From NCBI GenBank assembly GCA_943912835.1, contig CALTVJ010000087.1:1-5904 (forward strand): a stretch of 5,904 nucleotides of DNA. The letters run 5' to 3'. The notes beneath the pieces are model-generated. The model saw nothing but the letters and a program-made list of their open reading frames with translations. It made no database searches and was not told the origin of the DNA. Numbering within the stretch: position 1 is the first letter of the stretch; each line of letters opens with the position of its first letter. The stretch is from an uncultured Porphyromonas sp. GTDB lineage: Bacteria; Bacteroidota; Bacteroidia; Bacteroidales; Porphyromonadaceae. The translations under genes and the position numbers were made by a program. Below are positions 1 through 5,294 of the stretch, piece after piece.

Positions 1-59
1 CTATGATAAGTTTAACTTGATAACGATATCGTTTTCTAACATCTCAAACACTAAAGTTG

Positions 60-67
60 TATATTTG
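60..67 (+). promoter_or_regulatory. Putative -7 box of the xth operon promoter
   Basis: The sequence TATATTTG fits the Bacteroidetes -7 consensus TAnnTTTG. No TTG is found 19-21 bases upstream, so the -33 half is poor. If it is used, transcription would start around 71-75, leaving almost no leader before the first xth ATG at 76. A perfect 12-base palindrome (AACGATATCGTT, 22-33) lies just upstream, close to where the -33 element would be expected. The call rests on the box and its position only. Confidence 0.4.
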
Positions 68-75
68 TAAGCATA

Positions 76-843
76 ATGAATATGAAACTAATATCGTGGA
101 ATGTTAATGGGCTTAGAGCCTGTTACACTAAAGGCTTCGCTGAGTATTTTGCTCAGCTTGATGCCGATTTCTTTTGCCTACAAGAAACCAAGATGCAGGC
201 AGGTCAATTTGATTTAAACTTCGAAGGGTATCAATCATACTGGTCTTACGCAGAAAAAAAAGGATATTCGGGAACAGCTATATTCGCCAAGCATGAACCC
301 ATATCGGTAAGCTATGGCTTAGGTATTGCAGAGCACGACAACGAAGGACGTGTCATCACCCTCGAATACAAAGACTTTTACCTTGTAACGGTCTATACAC
401 CCAATGCTCAAGACGAATTGCGCAGACTAGACTATCGTATGACGTGGGACGATGCCTTCCGTGCTCATGTATCCAAACTCAACGAGAGCAAACCGGTCAT
501 CTTGTGCGGCGACCTCAATGTAGCACACCAAGAGATTGACCTCAAGAACCCGAAAACCAACCGTCGTAACCCCGGATTCACAGACGAAGAGCGAGGCAAA
601 TTTACGGAGCTATTAGGAGCAGGCTTTGTTGATACTTTCCGCCACTTTCACCCCGACCTAGAGGGCGCTTACTCTTGGTGGTCATATCGTGCTGGAGCTA
701 GAGCGCGCAATGTAGGCTGGCGTATTGACTACTTCGTAGCTAGCGCAAGTCTGCAAGATAAATTTGTATCAGCCCAGATACATAGTGAGATACACGGCAG
801 CGACCACTGCCCAGTAGAATTGGTCATCAATTTGGAGCCTTAA
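76..843 (+). CDS. xth: Exodeoxyribonuclease III / AP endonuclease (ExoA/APE1 type)
   Basis: This 255-residue protein belongs to the EEP (endonuclease/exonuclease/phosphatase) superfamily. The family cleaves DNA 5' of abasic sites in base-excision repair and has 3'-phosphodiesterase or 3'-5' exonuclease activity, using Mg2+ in the cytoplasm. All the catalytic motifs of the APE1 lineage are visible: SWNVNGLRA with Asn9, LQETK with Glu37, VYTPNA with Tyr107, GDLNVAHQEIDL with Asp146 and Asn148, RIDYF with Asp218, and GSDHCPV with Asp243 and His244. The length is normal for a bacterial ExoA-type enzyme, and there is no signal peptide or membrane segment. The start could be ATG 76 or ATG 82; most relatives begin MKLISWN, which would match 82. 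It is the first gene of a probable three-gene operon, 13 bases before the next ORF. The function is secure from the motifs; the balance between AP endonuclease and exonuclease activity cannot be read from sequence. Confidence 0.96.
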   Translation: MNMKLISWNVNGLRACYTKGFAEYFAQLDADFFCLQETKMQAGQFDLNFEGYQSYWSYAEKKGYSGTAIFAKHEPISVSYGLGIAEHDNEGRVITLEYKDFYLVTVYTPNAQDELRRLDYRMTWDDAFRAHVSKLNESKPVILCGDLNVAHQEIDLKNPKTNRRNPGFTDEERGKFTELLGAGFVDTFRHFHPDLEGAYSWWSYRAGARARNVGWRIDYFVASASLQDKFVSAQIHSEIHGSDHCPVELVINLEP

Positions 844-856
844 GCCTAAAGTAGCG

Positions 857-1696
857 ATGAAGCGAGTGGACAAGATAGACCCAGGTACAACCGTACATCA
901 ATTACGAGAAGCCGTACCAATGGCATTACAAGGTGCGTTCTTTTTCGCAGTACGCACCCGCAGAAAGGCTATTGCCGAGGAAGGCGCCAAGCTAGCAAGT
1001 GAGCAAGAGATTATCCAGCGTGTTGAAACACTACGACAAGACTTAGGAGAGGAGCTTAGTGCAGAGCAACTACTCGAACCGCTTACAGACTTAGCCTGCT
1101 GTGATAGTGTCGAAGCCCTTCGCTATGTAGAGGGACTAATAGAGCAGAGCGAAGGCAATGTCCGCTCCCTACTCCTCCTTGTGGAGCTAGAGATACGCAT
1201 GCAAGTCCATGAACAATTGACGGACGAACCTCAAGCAATTATCGCTAGTGGGCTCGGAGGCGAAGGGGAACTCATTCGCCTTAATGGTGTAGCGATGCAA
1301 CGCCAATTTGAGCCTTGGCAAGCCTACCAAAAAGAGCTACTACACCGAGAACTGGAGCTCATCTGTCAAGAATCTGGTGGTTACTTGGAGGAAGAGCTTT
1401 GGGGGGAGGTTTATTACGGCTTCAGAATCATGCTCCCCTACTACCTCGACATCGCCGAGATCATAGAGCAATATCTCAACACCTGCAACGAATATGGGCA
1501 ATTCCTACATCCCGATTGCCATGTCACCAATATGGTCTTACTAAATCACGAAGACCTCCAAGAGCTTGTACAGCTCCGCAAAGGTCAGAGTATGTCGGGA
1601 ATAGACGAGAGTGAGGTAGACAATATGATCAACCTTCTGCTAGGAGGGAGTGATACAGCCCCCAACAGCGACGAAGACAAATCCACTGAGCCATAA
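857..1696 (+). CDS. Conserved-looking protein of unknown function in the xth-pncB operon
   Basis: I do not recognise this 279-residue protein. It is intact, reads in step with its neighbours and has similar codon use, so it is very probably a real gene. The composition is acidic and leucine/glutamate-rich, suggesting a mainly helical soluble protein. There is no signal peptide and no convincing membrane span; the longest hydrophobic run is LLLLVELEI at about 105-113. Other visible features are a basic patch RTRRK near 33-37, a vicinal cysteine pair CC at 81-82, a glycine-rich turn SGLGGEGE at 131-138, an aromatic stretch ending YYGFRIMLPYYLDI near 186-199, a HPDCH cluster at 218-222, and a low-complexity acidic tail (SDTAPNSDEDKSTEP). 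The cysteine/histidine cluster might bind metal, but this is speculation. It starts 13 bases after xth and ends 28 bases before pncB, so it is probably co-transcribed with both. Bacteroidales-restricted distribution is plausible but unchecked. Confidence 0.85.
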   Translation: MKRVDKIDPGTTVHQLREAVPMALQGAFFFAVRTRRKAIAEEGAKLASEQEIIQRVETLRQDLGEELSAEQLLEPLTDLACCDSVEALRYVEGLIEQSEGNVRSLLLLVELEIRMQVHEQLTDEPQAIIASGLGGEGELIRLNGVAMQRQFEPWQAYQKELLHRELELICQESGGYLEEELWGEVYYGFRIMLPYYLDIAEIIEQYLNTCNEYGQFLHPDCHVTNMVLLNHEDLQELVQLRKGQSMSGIDESEVDNMINLLLGGSDTAPNSDEDKSTEP

Positions 1697-1724
1697 AACA
1701 GTACAACGAAATACCAAAGCAACA

Positions 1725-2903
1725 ATGGGTATCATTCGCTCCGTATTAGACACGGACTTATACAAATTCACCACAAGCTATGCTTACAGCAAGCTTTATC
1801 CAAGAGCCTACGGGCAATTTCGCTTTATAGACAGAGCAGACACCATCTATCCTAAGGGCTTCGCTGAGCGTCTACAAGAAGAGATTAACCTGATGGCTAA
1901 GCTCTCACTTAGCCGTGATGAAGCCAACTTTTTGGGACAAGAACTGCCCTACCTACCTCCGACCTACATAGACTTTTTACAAGGCTTTCGTTTTAACCCA
2001 GAGGAAATCATAATCCAACAAGATGAGGCAGGTCATCTCAGCATCACCGCCGAGGGCTTGCTCTATCGTATTACCCTATGGGAAACCCCTATATTGGCTC
2101 TTGTCAGCGAGCTATACTTCGAGATGACCAATGCAACAGCCGATATGGCTTATGCCGAGCAAGCTATCATTAAGAAGGCACAAAGGCTCAAAGAGGAAAA
2201 AATCACGTTCTCCATGTTTGGCATGAGGCGACGTTTCAGTTACGAGGTTGAGCTTCGCATGACCGAGCTGCTTCGCCAACATGCTGGCGAATGGCTCTAC
2301 GGGACAAGTAACGTCTATATCGCTTATCTACTAGGATTGAAAGTGTCGGGGACACACCCACACGAGTGGATACAGTTCCATGGAGCTATGTACGGCTACA
2401 AGATGGCAAACTACATGGCTATGGAGGACTGGATTAATGTCTACGATGGCGACCTCGGTACAGTACTCACGGACACCTACACGACAGACGTCTTCATGAG
2501 TAATTTTAGCAAAAAACACGCTATGCTCTATACCAGTGTACGTCATGATAGTGGCGACCCATTAGCTTTCACAGACAAAGTAATAGCTCGCTACAACGAG
2601 TTGCGTGTAGACCCCAAAATCAAATACATCATCTTTAGCGATGGACTCAATGTTGATAAGGCTATCGAGATAGCCAACTACTGTAAGGGGCGCATTGGTG
2701 CAAGCTTCGGGATTGGAACGAATTTCTCTTGCGATGTCGGCAAGGAAGTGAAACCACGCAACATCGTGATGAAGCTATGGCAATGCAAGATGACAGAGAA
2801 AGATCGCTGGCACCCCTGCGTTAAGCTCAGCGATGTTGACGGCAAACACACAGGCGAAGCTAGCGAAATAGAGCTAGCCCAAAAGACTCTGGGCATCTTA
2901 TAA
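1725..2903 (+). CDS. pncB: Nicotinate phosphoribosyltransferase
   Basis: This 392-residue enzyme of the Preiss-Handler NAD salvage pathway joins nicotinate and PRPP to give nicotinate mononucleotide, coupled to ATP hydrolysis (EC 6.3.4.21), in the cytoplasm. Family marks are the N-terminal LDTDLYKFTTSYA (about 8-20), which includes the substrate-proximal TDLYK motif, SGTHPHEW (208-215), whose His213 aligns with the histidine phosphorylated in the Salmonella enzyme, and the phosphoribosyl-binding signature RHDSGDP (273-279). FSDGLN (304-309) and GIGTNF (329-334) follow in the expected order. The length matches the roughly 390-400 residue PncB group rather than the longer type. The reading frame stays open upstream to an ATG at 1650, but ATG 1725 is chosen: it gives the family's typical N-terminus, avoids overlapping the upstream gene, and lies in an A-rich context. 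It is last in the operon; no strong terminator follows. Confidence 0.96.
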   Translation: MGIIRSVLDTDLYKFTTSYAYSKLYPRAYGQFRFIDRADTIYPKGFAERLQEEINLMAKLSLSRDEANFLGQELPYLPPTYIDFLQGFRFNPEEIIIQQDEAGHLSITAEGLLYRITLWETPILALVSELYFEMTNATADMAYAEQAIIKKAQRLKEEKITFSMFGMRRRFSYEVELRMTELLRQHAGEWLYGTSNVYIAYLLGLKVSGTHPHEWIQFHGAMYGYKMANYMAMEDWINVYDGDLGTVLTDTYTTDVFMSNFSKKHAMLYTSVRHDSGDPLAFTDKVIARYNELRVDPKIKYIIFSDGLNVDKAIEIANYCKGRIGASFGIGTNFSCDVGKEVKPRNIVMKLWQCKMTEKDRWHPCVKLSDVDGKHTGEASEIELAQKTLGIL

Positions 2904-2906
2904 GCT

Positions 2907-3066
2907 AAACAATCAGACAGTGTGATGTAAGGAGTCAATGGGAATGTCTTTGGAGATTTCCATTGACCTGCAATAAGAGACTATTGTATAACACGGCACT
3001 CGCTTCGTTATTTTCGACATTCAGGCTTGGTCATTTACAAGAGTAAACTCCCTGCGCCCTCAGTCT
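2907..3066 (+). repeat. Intergenic repeat, copy 1 (left of tRNA-Ala)
   Basis: Three blocks here recur in the same order and orientation at 3277-3398. They are AAACAATCAGACA at 2907-2919 (one base shorter than the partner), a 30-base block at 2978-3007 containing GGCACTCGCTTCG (28 of 30 identical), and a 19-base block at 3048-3066, CTCCCTGCGCCCTCAGTCT (identical). The sequence between blocks is unrelated. The second and third blocks carry AGACT and AGTCT at their outer edges (GAGACT/AGTCTC in this copy), a very short inverted end. The similarity is far above chance, but the nature of the repeat is unknown: a decayed tandem duplication or a small dispersed element are both possible. Confidence 0.7.
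2934..2967 (+). other. Hairpin in the pncB 3' region
   Basis: An 11-pair stem (2934-2944 with 2957-2967, one G-U pair in the + strand transcript) closes a 12-base loop, 30 bases after the pncB stop. There is no T-tract after it, so it is not a standard intrinsic terminator. It may stabilise or help end the pncB transcript. The odd pair is G-U on this strand but A-C on the other, which favours a role in the rightward RNA. Confidence 0.4.
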
Positions 3067-3123
3067 CAATAAAGTTTCTACTTCTGTATCGAGAGCTTAC
3101 ACTTACGCACGCTAACACATAGT

Positions 3124-3164
3124 AAAAGGGGCCGTATCAAAATGCTATTTTGATACAGCCCCTT
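3124..3164 (-). terminator. Intrinsic terminator of tRNA-Ala
   Basis: Reading leftward, a 16-pair stem (3147-3162 with 3128-3143) with a 3-base loop is followed by TTTT at 3127-3124. The GGGGC base of the stem is GC-rich. The only non-Watson-Crick position (3133/3157) is G-U in the leftward RNA but C-A in the rightward RNA, so the hairpin is shaped for the minus strand. It begins a few bases after the 3' end of the tRNA-Ala gene. Confidence 0.88.
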
Positions 3165-3168
3165 ATCG

Positions 3169-3242
<74 letters not shown>

Positions 3243-3250
3243 TATTGAGA

Positions 3251-3283
3251 GCAAAAGTACTCATTATATTTGAGATAAACAAA
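3251..3283 (-). promoter_or_regulatory. Promoter of tRNA-Ala
   Basis: On the minus strand, TTTG (3283-3280) is followed after exactly 20 bases by TACTTTTGC (3259-3251). This matches the Bacteroidetes consensus TTTG-N19-21-TAnnTTTGC. Transcription would begin a few bases before the tRNA 5' end at 3242. The -33 element falls inside the first block of repeat copy 2. Confidence 0.87.
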
Positions 3284-3398
3284 TCAGACAACATGAGACT
3301 ATTGGATAATACGGCACTCGCTTCGGTACGAGGCGCACAGCCACTCTAGGCATTGCCCAAACAAAAGGGTCTTCGCCCCCTCCCTGCGCCCTCAGTCT
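3277..3398 (+). repeat. Intergenic repeat, copy 2 (right of tRNA-Ala)
   Basis: This is the partner of the copy at 2907-3066. The blocks are AAACAAATCAGACA at 3277-3290, the 30-base block at 3296-3325 (two differences), and the identical 19-base block at 3380-3398. Only 5 bases separate the first two blocks here, against 58 in copy 1, where the extra sequence includes the hairpin 2934-2967. The first block contains the tRNA-Ala -33 element, so the repeat abuts or includes promoter sequence. No ORF of note runs through it. Confidence 0.7.
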
Positions 3399-3434
3399 GG
3401 GTGCCTGGCGATTACCGCATTCTGCAAAATCTCT

Positions 3435-3463
3435 CAAAATAACAAGCCAAACTTGTCATTTTG
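3435..3463 (-). other. Twelve-pair hairpin in the tRNA-Ala/tRNA-Val intergenic region
   Basis: Twelve pairs (3435-3446 with 3452-3463) close a 5-base loop. The one imperfect position (3441/3457) is G-U if transcribed leftward and A-C if transcribed rightward, so the leftward RNA would fold better. No T-tract follows on either strand and no minus-strand promoter is visible to its right. The rest of the gap up to the tRNA-Val promoter holds only a small 6-pair hairpin at 3515-3528. Function unknown. Confidence 0.4.
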
Positions 3464-3536
3464 TAACCCGTCGAGCGGTCTCAACATACACTAAAACCAA
3501 CCCATCGAAATAAAAGGATAAATATCCTAGCAGAAA

Positions 3537-3569
3537 TTTGGAGAATTAAAATTATTGTATTATCTTTGC
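3537..3569 (+). promoter_or_regulatory. Promoter of tRNA-Val (and probably pepT)
   Basis: TTTG (3537-3540), 20 bases, then TATCTTTGC (3561-3569) is a full match to the Bacteroidetes primary promoter. The expected start lies near 3573-3577, about ten bases before the mature tRNA. As pepT has no recognisable promoter after the tRNA terminator, this one may also feed pepT by read-through. Confidence 0.9.
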
Positions 3570-3586
3570 AGAGCAAAAGCAAATGA

Positions 3587-3661
3587 GGGCCTATAGCTCA
3601 GCTGGTTTAGAGCACCTGCCTTACAAGCAGGGGGTCATAGGTTCGAATCCTATTGGGCCCA
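3587..3661 (+). tRNA. tRNA-Val (anticodon TAC)
   Basis: This is a 75-base cloverleaf: acceptor GGGCCTA/TGGGCCC, D arm GCTC/GAGC with G18-G19, anticodon stem CCTGC/GCAGG with loop CTTACAA (anticodon TAC), T arm ATAGG/CCTAT with loop TTCGAAT, and discriminator A73. CCA is not encoded. It is a monocistronic tRNA unit except for possible read-through into pepT, 67 bases downstream. Confidence 0.98.
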
Positions 3662-3662
3662 C

Positions 3663-3702
3663 AAAAGCGACTATCAAACAATGATGGTCGCTTTTTCGTT
3701 TT
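3663..3702 (+). terminator. Intrinsic terminator after tRNA-Val
   Basis: AAAAGCGAC (3663-3671) pairs with GTCGCTTTT (3687-3695). The stem continues through a T-G pair and ATCA/TGAT to a 5-base loop AACAA. The tract TTTTTCGTTTT follows. The hairpin starts directly after the tRNA and ends 26 bases before the pepT start, so it separates tRNA-Val from pepT with no space for a conventional second promoter. Confidence 0.87.
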
Positions 3703-3728
3703 ATATCCAAACGATAAGATCCAAAAGT

Positions 3729-4979
3729 ATGTCAGAGATACAACAGAATGTACGCGAGGAGCTATTGACTCGCTTCCTAAACTATGTACGCATAGACACA
3801 CAGAGCGATTATCACAGCTCTTCTTACCCCTCAACAGAGAAACAGCTCATACTACTACAACAACTACGAGATGAACTCCTAGCTATGGGGGTTAGTGAAG
3901 TCAGCATGGACGAATATGGCTATGTGATGGGAAGTATCCCAGCTAGTCCTGGTTACGAAAGTGCTCCTACAATCGGATTTATTGCTCATGTCGACACAAG
4001 TCCCGACCTAAGTGGAGCTAACGTCCAACCCCAAATCATTGACACCTACGATGGCGCTGATATTCCTCTGGGCTCATCGGGCTATACCCTGAGTCCCAAA
4101 GAGTTCCCTGAACTAAACAGCCTAATAGGGCACACCCTAATCACAACAGATGGCACGACTCTACTCGGAGCCGATGACAAAGCAGGCGTTGCCGAAATCA
4201 TGACAATTGCCTCATATCTACTCAAGCACCCAGAAATCAAGCACCCCAAGCTACGTATAGGCTTTACAGCTGACGAAGAAATTGGCAGAGGGGTAGACTA
4301 TTTTGATGTTACAAAGTTTGGGGCAGATTATGCTTACACCTTCGACGGCAGTACAGAGGGCGAGCTAGAGTACGAATGCTTCAATGCTGCCAGTGCTGAC
4401 ATCACCGCAAAAGGGCGCAATGTACACCCTGGTTACGCAAAAGACAAGATGATTAACGCCCTTCAAGCACTCTGCGATTTACACAACCTTCTACCAGAAG
4501 GAGAACGTCCAGAGCATACAGAGGGCTTCAACGGATTCTATCATCTAACCCATCTCTCTGGAACAGTAGAAGAAGCCAAAGCTCATTACATCATCAGAGA
4601 TCACGACCGAGACATCTTCGAGGACAGAAAGCAGAAACTTATACATGCAGTAAGATCTATTAACGCTTTACTTGGAGAAGACGTATTGAGTATAGATCTG
4701 CAAGATCAATACTACAACATGAAAGAACGTATTGAGCCTCACATGCAGCTCATCAACTTTGCCGCAGAGGCGATGCTCCAATCTGGAGTTTCCCCACTCA
4801 TTCGTCCGATAAGAGGAGGTACCGATGGCGCGCGGTTATCTTATATGGGCTTACCCTGCCCCAATATATTTGCAGGTGGGATGAACTTTCATGGTCGCTT
4901 CGAATACGCCTCATTAGATACAATGTGCCGTGCTGTTGAAACTGGCATACGCTTACTGAGCTTATTCTCAAGAGAATAG
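3729..4979 (+). CDS. pepT: Peptidase T (tripeptide aminopeptidase)
   Basis: This 416-residue cytoplasmic zinc aminopeptidase of family M20B removes N-terminal residues from tripeptides, a late step in peptide use. The di-zinc site is complete by comparison with Salmonella PepT: His87 in AHVDTSPD with catalytic Asp89, Asp149 in GADDKAG, Glu183 (base) and Glu184 in TADEEIGRG, Asp206 in TFDGS, and His388 in NFHGRFE. The lid-domain motif RGRNVHPGYAKDKMINA-like (here KGRNVHPGYAKDK, 228-240) and IRGGTDGARLS (361-371) are present. The ATG at 3729 gives the family length and N-terminus (RFLNYVRIDTQS follows). An in-frame ATG at 3681 lies inside the upstream tRNA terminator and would add 16 atypical residues, so it is rejected. 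There is no Shine-Dalgarno site; the leader is A-rich. No own promoter is visible, so expression by read-through from tRNA-Val is likely. Peptide use fits an amino-acid-fermenting lifestyle. Confidence 0.97.
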   Translation: MSEIQQNVREELLTRFLNYVRIDTQSDYHSSSYPSTEKQLILLQQLRDELLAMGVSEVSMDEYGYVMGSIPASPGYESAPTIGFIAHVDTSPDLSGANVQPQIIDTYDGADIPLGSSGYTLSPKEFPELNSLIGHTLITTDGTTLLGADDKAGVAEIMTIASYLLKHPEIKHPKLRIGFTADEEIGRGVDYFDVTKFGADYAYTFDGSTEGELEYECFNAASADITAKGRNVHPGYAKDKMINALQALCDLHNLLPEGERPEHTEGFNGFYHLTHLSGTVEEAKAHYIIRDHDRDIFEDRKQKLIHAVRSINALLGEDVLSIDLQDQYYNMKERIEPHMQLINFAAEAMLQSGVSPLIRPIRGGTDGARLSYMGLPCPNIFAGGMNFHGRFEYASLDTMCRAVETGIRLLSLFSRE

Positions 4980-5000
4980 ATCTTTTTCTAAAAGATTTTT
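4980..5000 (+). terminator. AT-rich terminator after pepT
   Basis: Immediately after the stop codon, ATCTTTT (4980-4986) pairs with AAAAGAT (4990-4996) around the loop TCT, followed by TTTT, CC and TTTT. The stem has only one G-C pair, so it is weak. A competing 7-pair hairpin, CTAAAAG (4988-4994) with CTTTTAG (5002-5008), overlaps it and ends two bases before the -33 element of the next promoter. Confidence 0.55.
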
Positions 5001-5009
5001 CCTTTTAGA

Positions 5010-5042
5010 TTTGCATAATTCAAAAAAAGTCTCTATCTTTGC
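5010..5042 (+). promoter_or_regulatory. Promoter of the tRNA-Tyr/tRNA-Gly unit
   Basis: TTTG (5010-5013), 20 bases, then TATCTTTGC (5034-5042) has the same boxes and spacing as the tRNA-Val promoter. The start is expected near 5046-5050, 11-15 bases before tRNA-Tyr. It probably drives both tRNAs and, by read-through, the peroxidase gene. Confidence 0.9.
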
Positions 5043-5060
5043 ATTGCAAACGATAAGGAA

Positions 5061-5143
5061 GGGCAGTTACCAGAGTGGCCAAATGGGGCTGACTGTAACT
5101 CAGCTGGCTTACGCCTTCGGTGGTTCGAATCCATCACTGCCCA
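5061..5143 (+). tRNA. tRNA-Tyr (anticodon GTA)
   Basis: This is an 83-base class II tRNA: acceptor GGGCAGT/ACTGCCC, anticodon stem GCTGA/TCAGC with loop CTGTAAC (anticodon GTA), a long variable arm with stem GGC/GCC around TTAC, T arm GGTGG/CCATC with loop TTCGAAT, and discriminator A73. CCA is not encoded. The D stem CCAG/ATGG has the loose last pair common in class II tRNAs. tRNA-Gly follows after 21 bases with no promoter or terminator between, so the two are co-transcribed. Confidence 0.98.
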
Positions 5144-5146
5144 CTC

Positions 5147-5165
5147 CATTCCGTCATCAGGAATG
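5147..5165 (+). other. Small hairpin in the Tyr-Gly tRNA spacer
   Basis: CATTCC (5147-5152) can pair with GGAATG (5160-5165) around a 7-base loop. The last paired base is the first nucleotide of tRNA-Gly, so the hairpin touches the RNase P cleavage point. It may guide processing, or be fortuitous; a 6-pair stem is short. Confidence 0.3.
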
Positions 5166-5237
5166 CGGAAGTAGCTCAGTTGATAGAGCATTAGCCTTCC
5201 AAGCTAAGGGTCGCGGGTTTGAGCCCCGTCTTCCGCT
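5165..5237 (+). tRNA. tRNA-Gly (anticodon TCC) with altered D-loop/T-loop contact
   Basis: This is a 73-base cloverleaf: acceptor GCGGAAG/CTTCCGC, D arm GCTC/GAGC, anticodon stem TTAGC/GCTAA with loop CTTCCAA (anticodon TCC), T arm GCGGG/CCCGT, and discriminator T73, as usual for bacterial tRNA-Gly. CCA is not encoded. It is unusual in that the D loop is AGTTGATA (G18 followed by A19 instead of G19) and the T loop is TTTGAGC (T56 instead of C56). The two changes together replace the near-universal G19-C56 tertiary pair by A19-U56 and should preserve the elbow. All stems are intact and the gene is co-transcribed with tRNA-Tyr, so it is probably functional. Confidence 0.96.
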
Positions 5238-5241
5238 CTAG

Positions 5242-5277
5242 AAAGGATACCTGTTAATTAGGTATCCTTTTTCTTTT
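5242..5277 (+). terminator. Intrinsic terminator after tRNA-Gly
   Basis: A perfect 11-pair stem AAAGGATACCT (5242-5252) with AGGTATCCTTT (5260-5270) closes a 7-base loop. The T-tract continues to 5272, then C and TTTT. It starts four bases after the tRNA and ends 17 bases before the next gene's ATG. Confidence 0.92.
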
Positions 5278-5294
5278 AGACTTAAAACAACAAT

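Noticed and set aside
1315..1614. ORF of 99 residues on the + strand
   Set aside because: It lies wholly inside the 857-1696 gene in another frame, with an arginine/proline-rich composition typical of a shadow frame.
3515..3528. Small hairpin AGGATA-AA-TATCCT followed on the minus strand by TTTT
   Set aside because: The stem is only 6 AT-rich pairs with a two-base loop and no minus-strand gene ends there, so it is not credible as a terminator.
3681..3728. Extended pepT start at ATG 3681
   Set aside because: The ATG lies within the loop and stem of the tRNA-Val terminator, and the extra 16 residues do not resemble PepT N-termini.
3607..3834. Minus-strand ORF over tRNA-Val and the pepT start
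   Set aside because: It is antisense to a certain tRNA and to pepT. The peptide includes the tRNA-derived CGPNRIRTYDPLLVRQ type of artefact often mis-annotated as protein.
3708..5057. Shared 11-mer CAAACGATAAG at 3708-3718 and 5047-5057
   Set aside because: A few repeated 11-mers are expected by chance in a window of this size, and the two sites have different roles (pepT leader and tRNA-Tyr leader).
5011..5241. ORF of 76 residues spanning the tRNA-Tyr and tRNA-Gly genes
   Set aside because: Its codons are the tRNA genes and their promoter, so it is not a protein gene.
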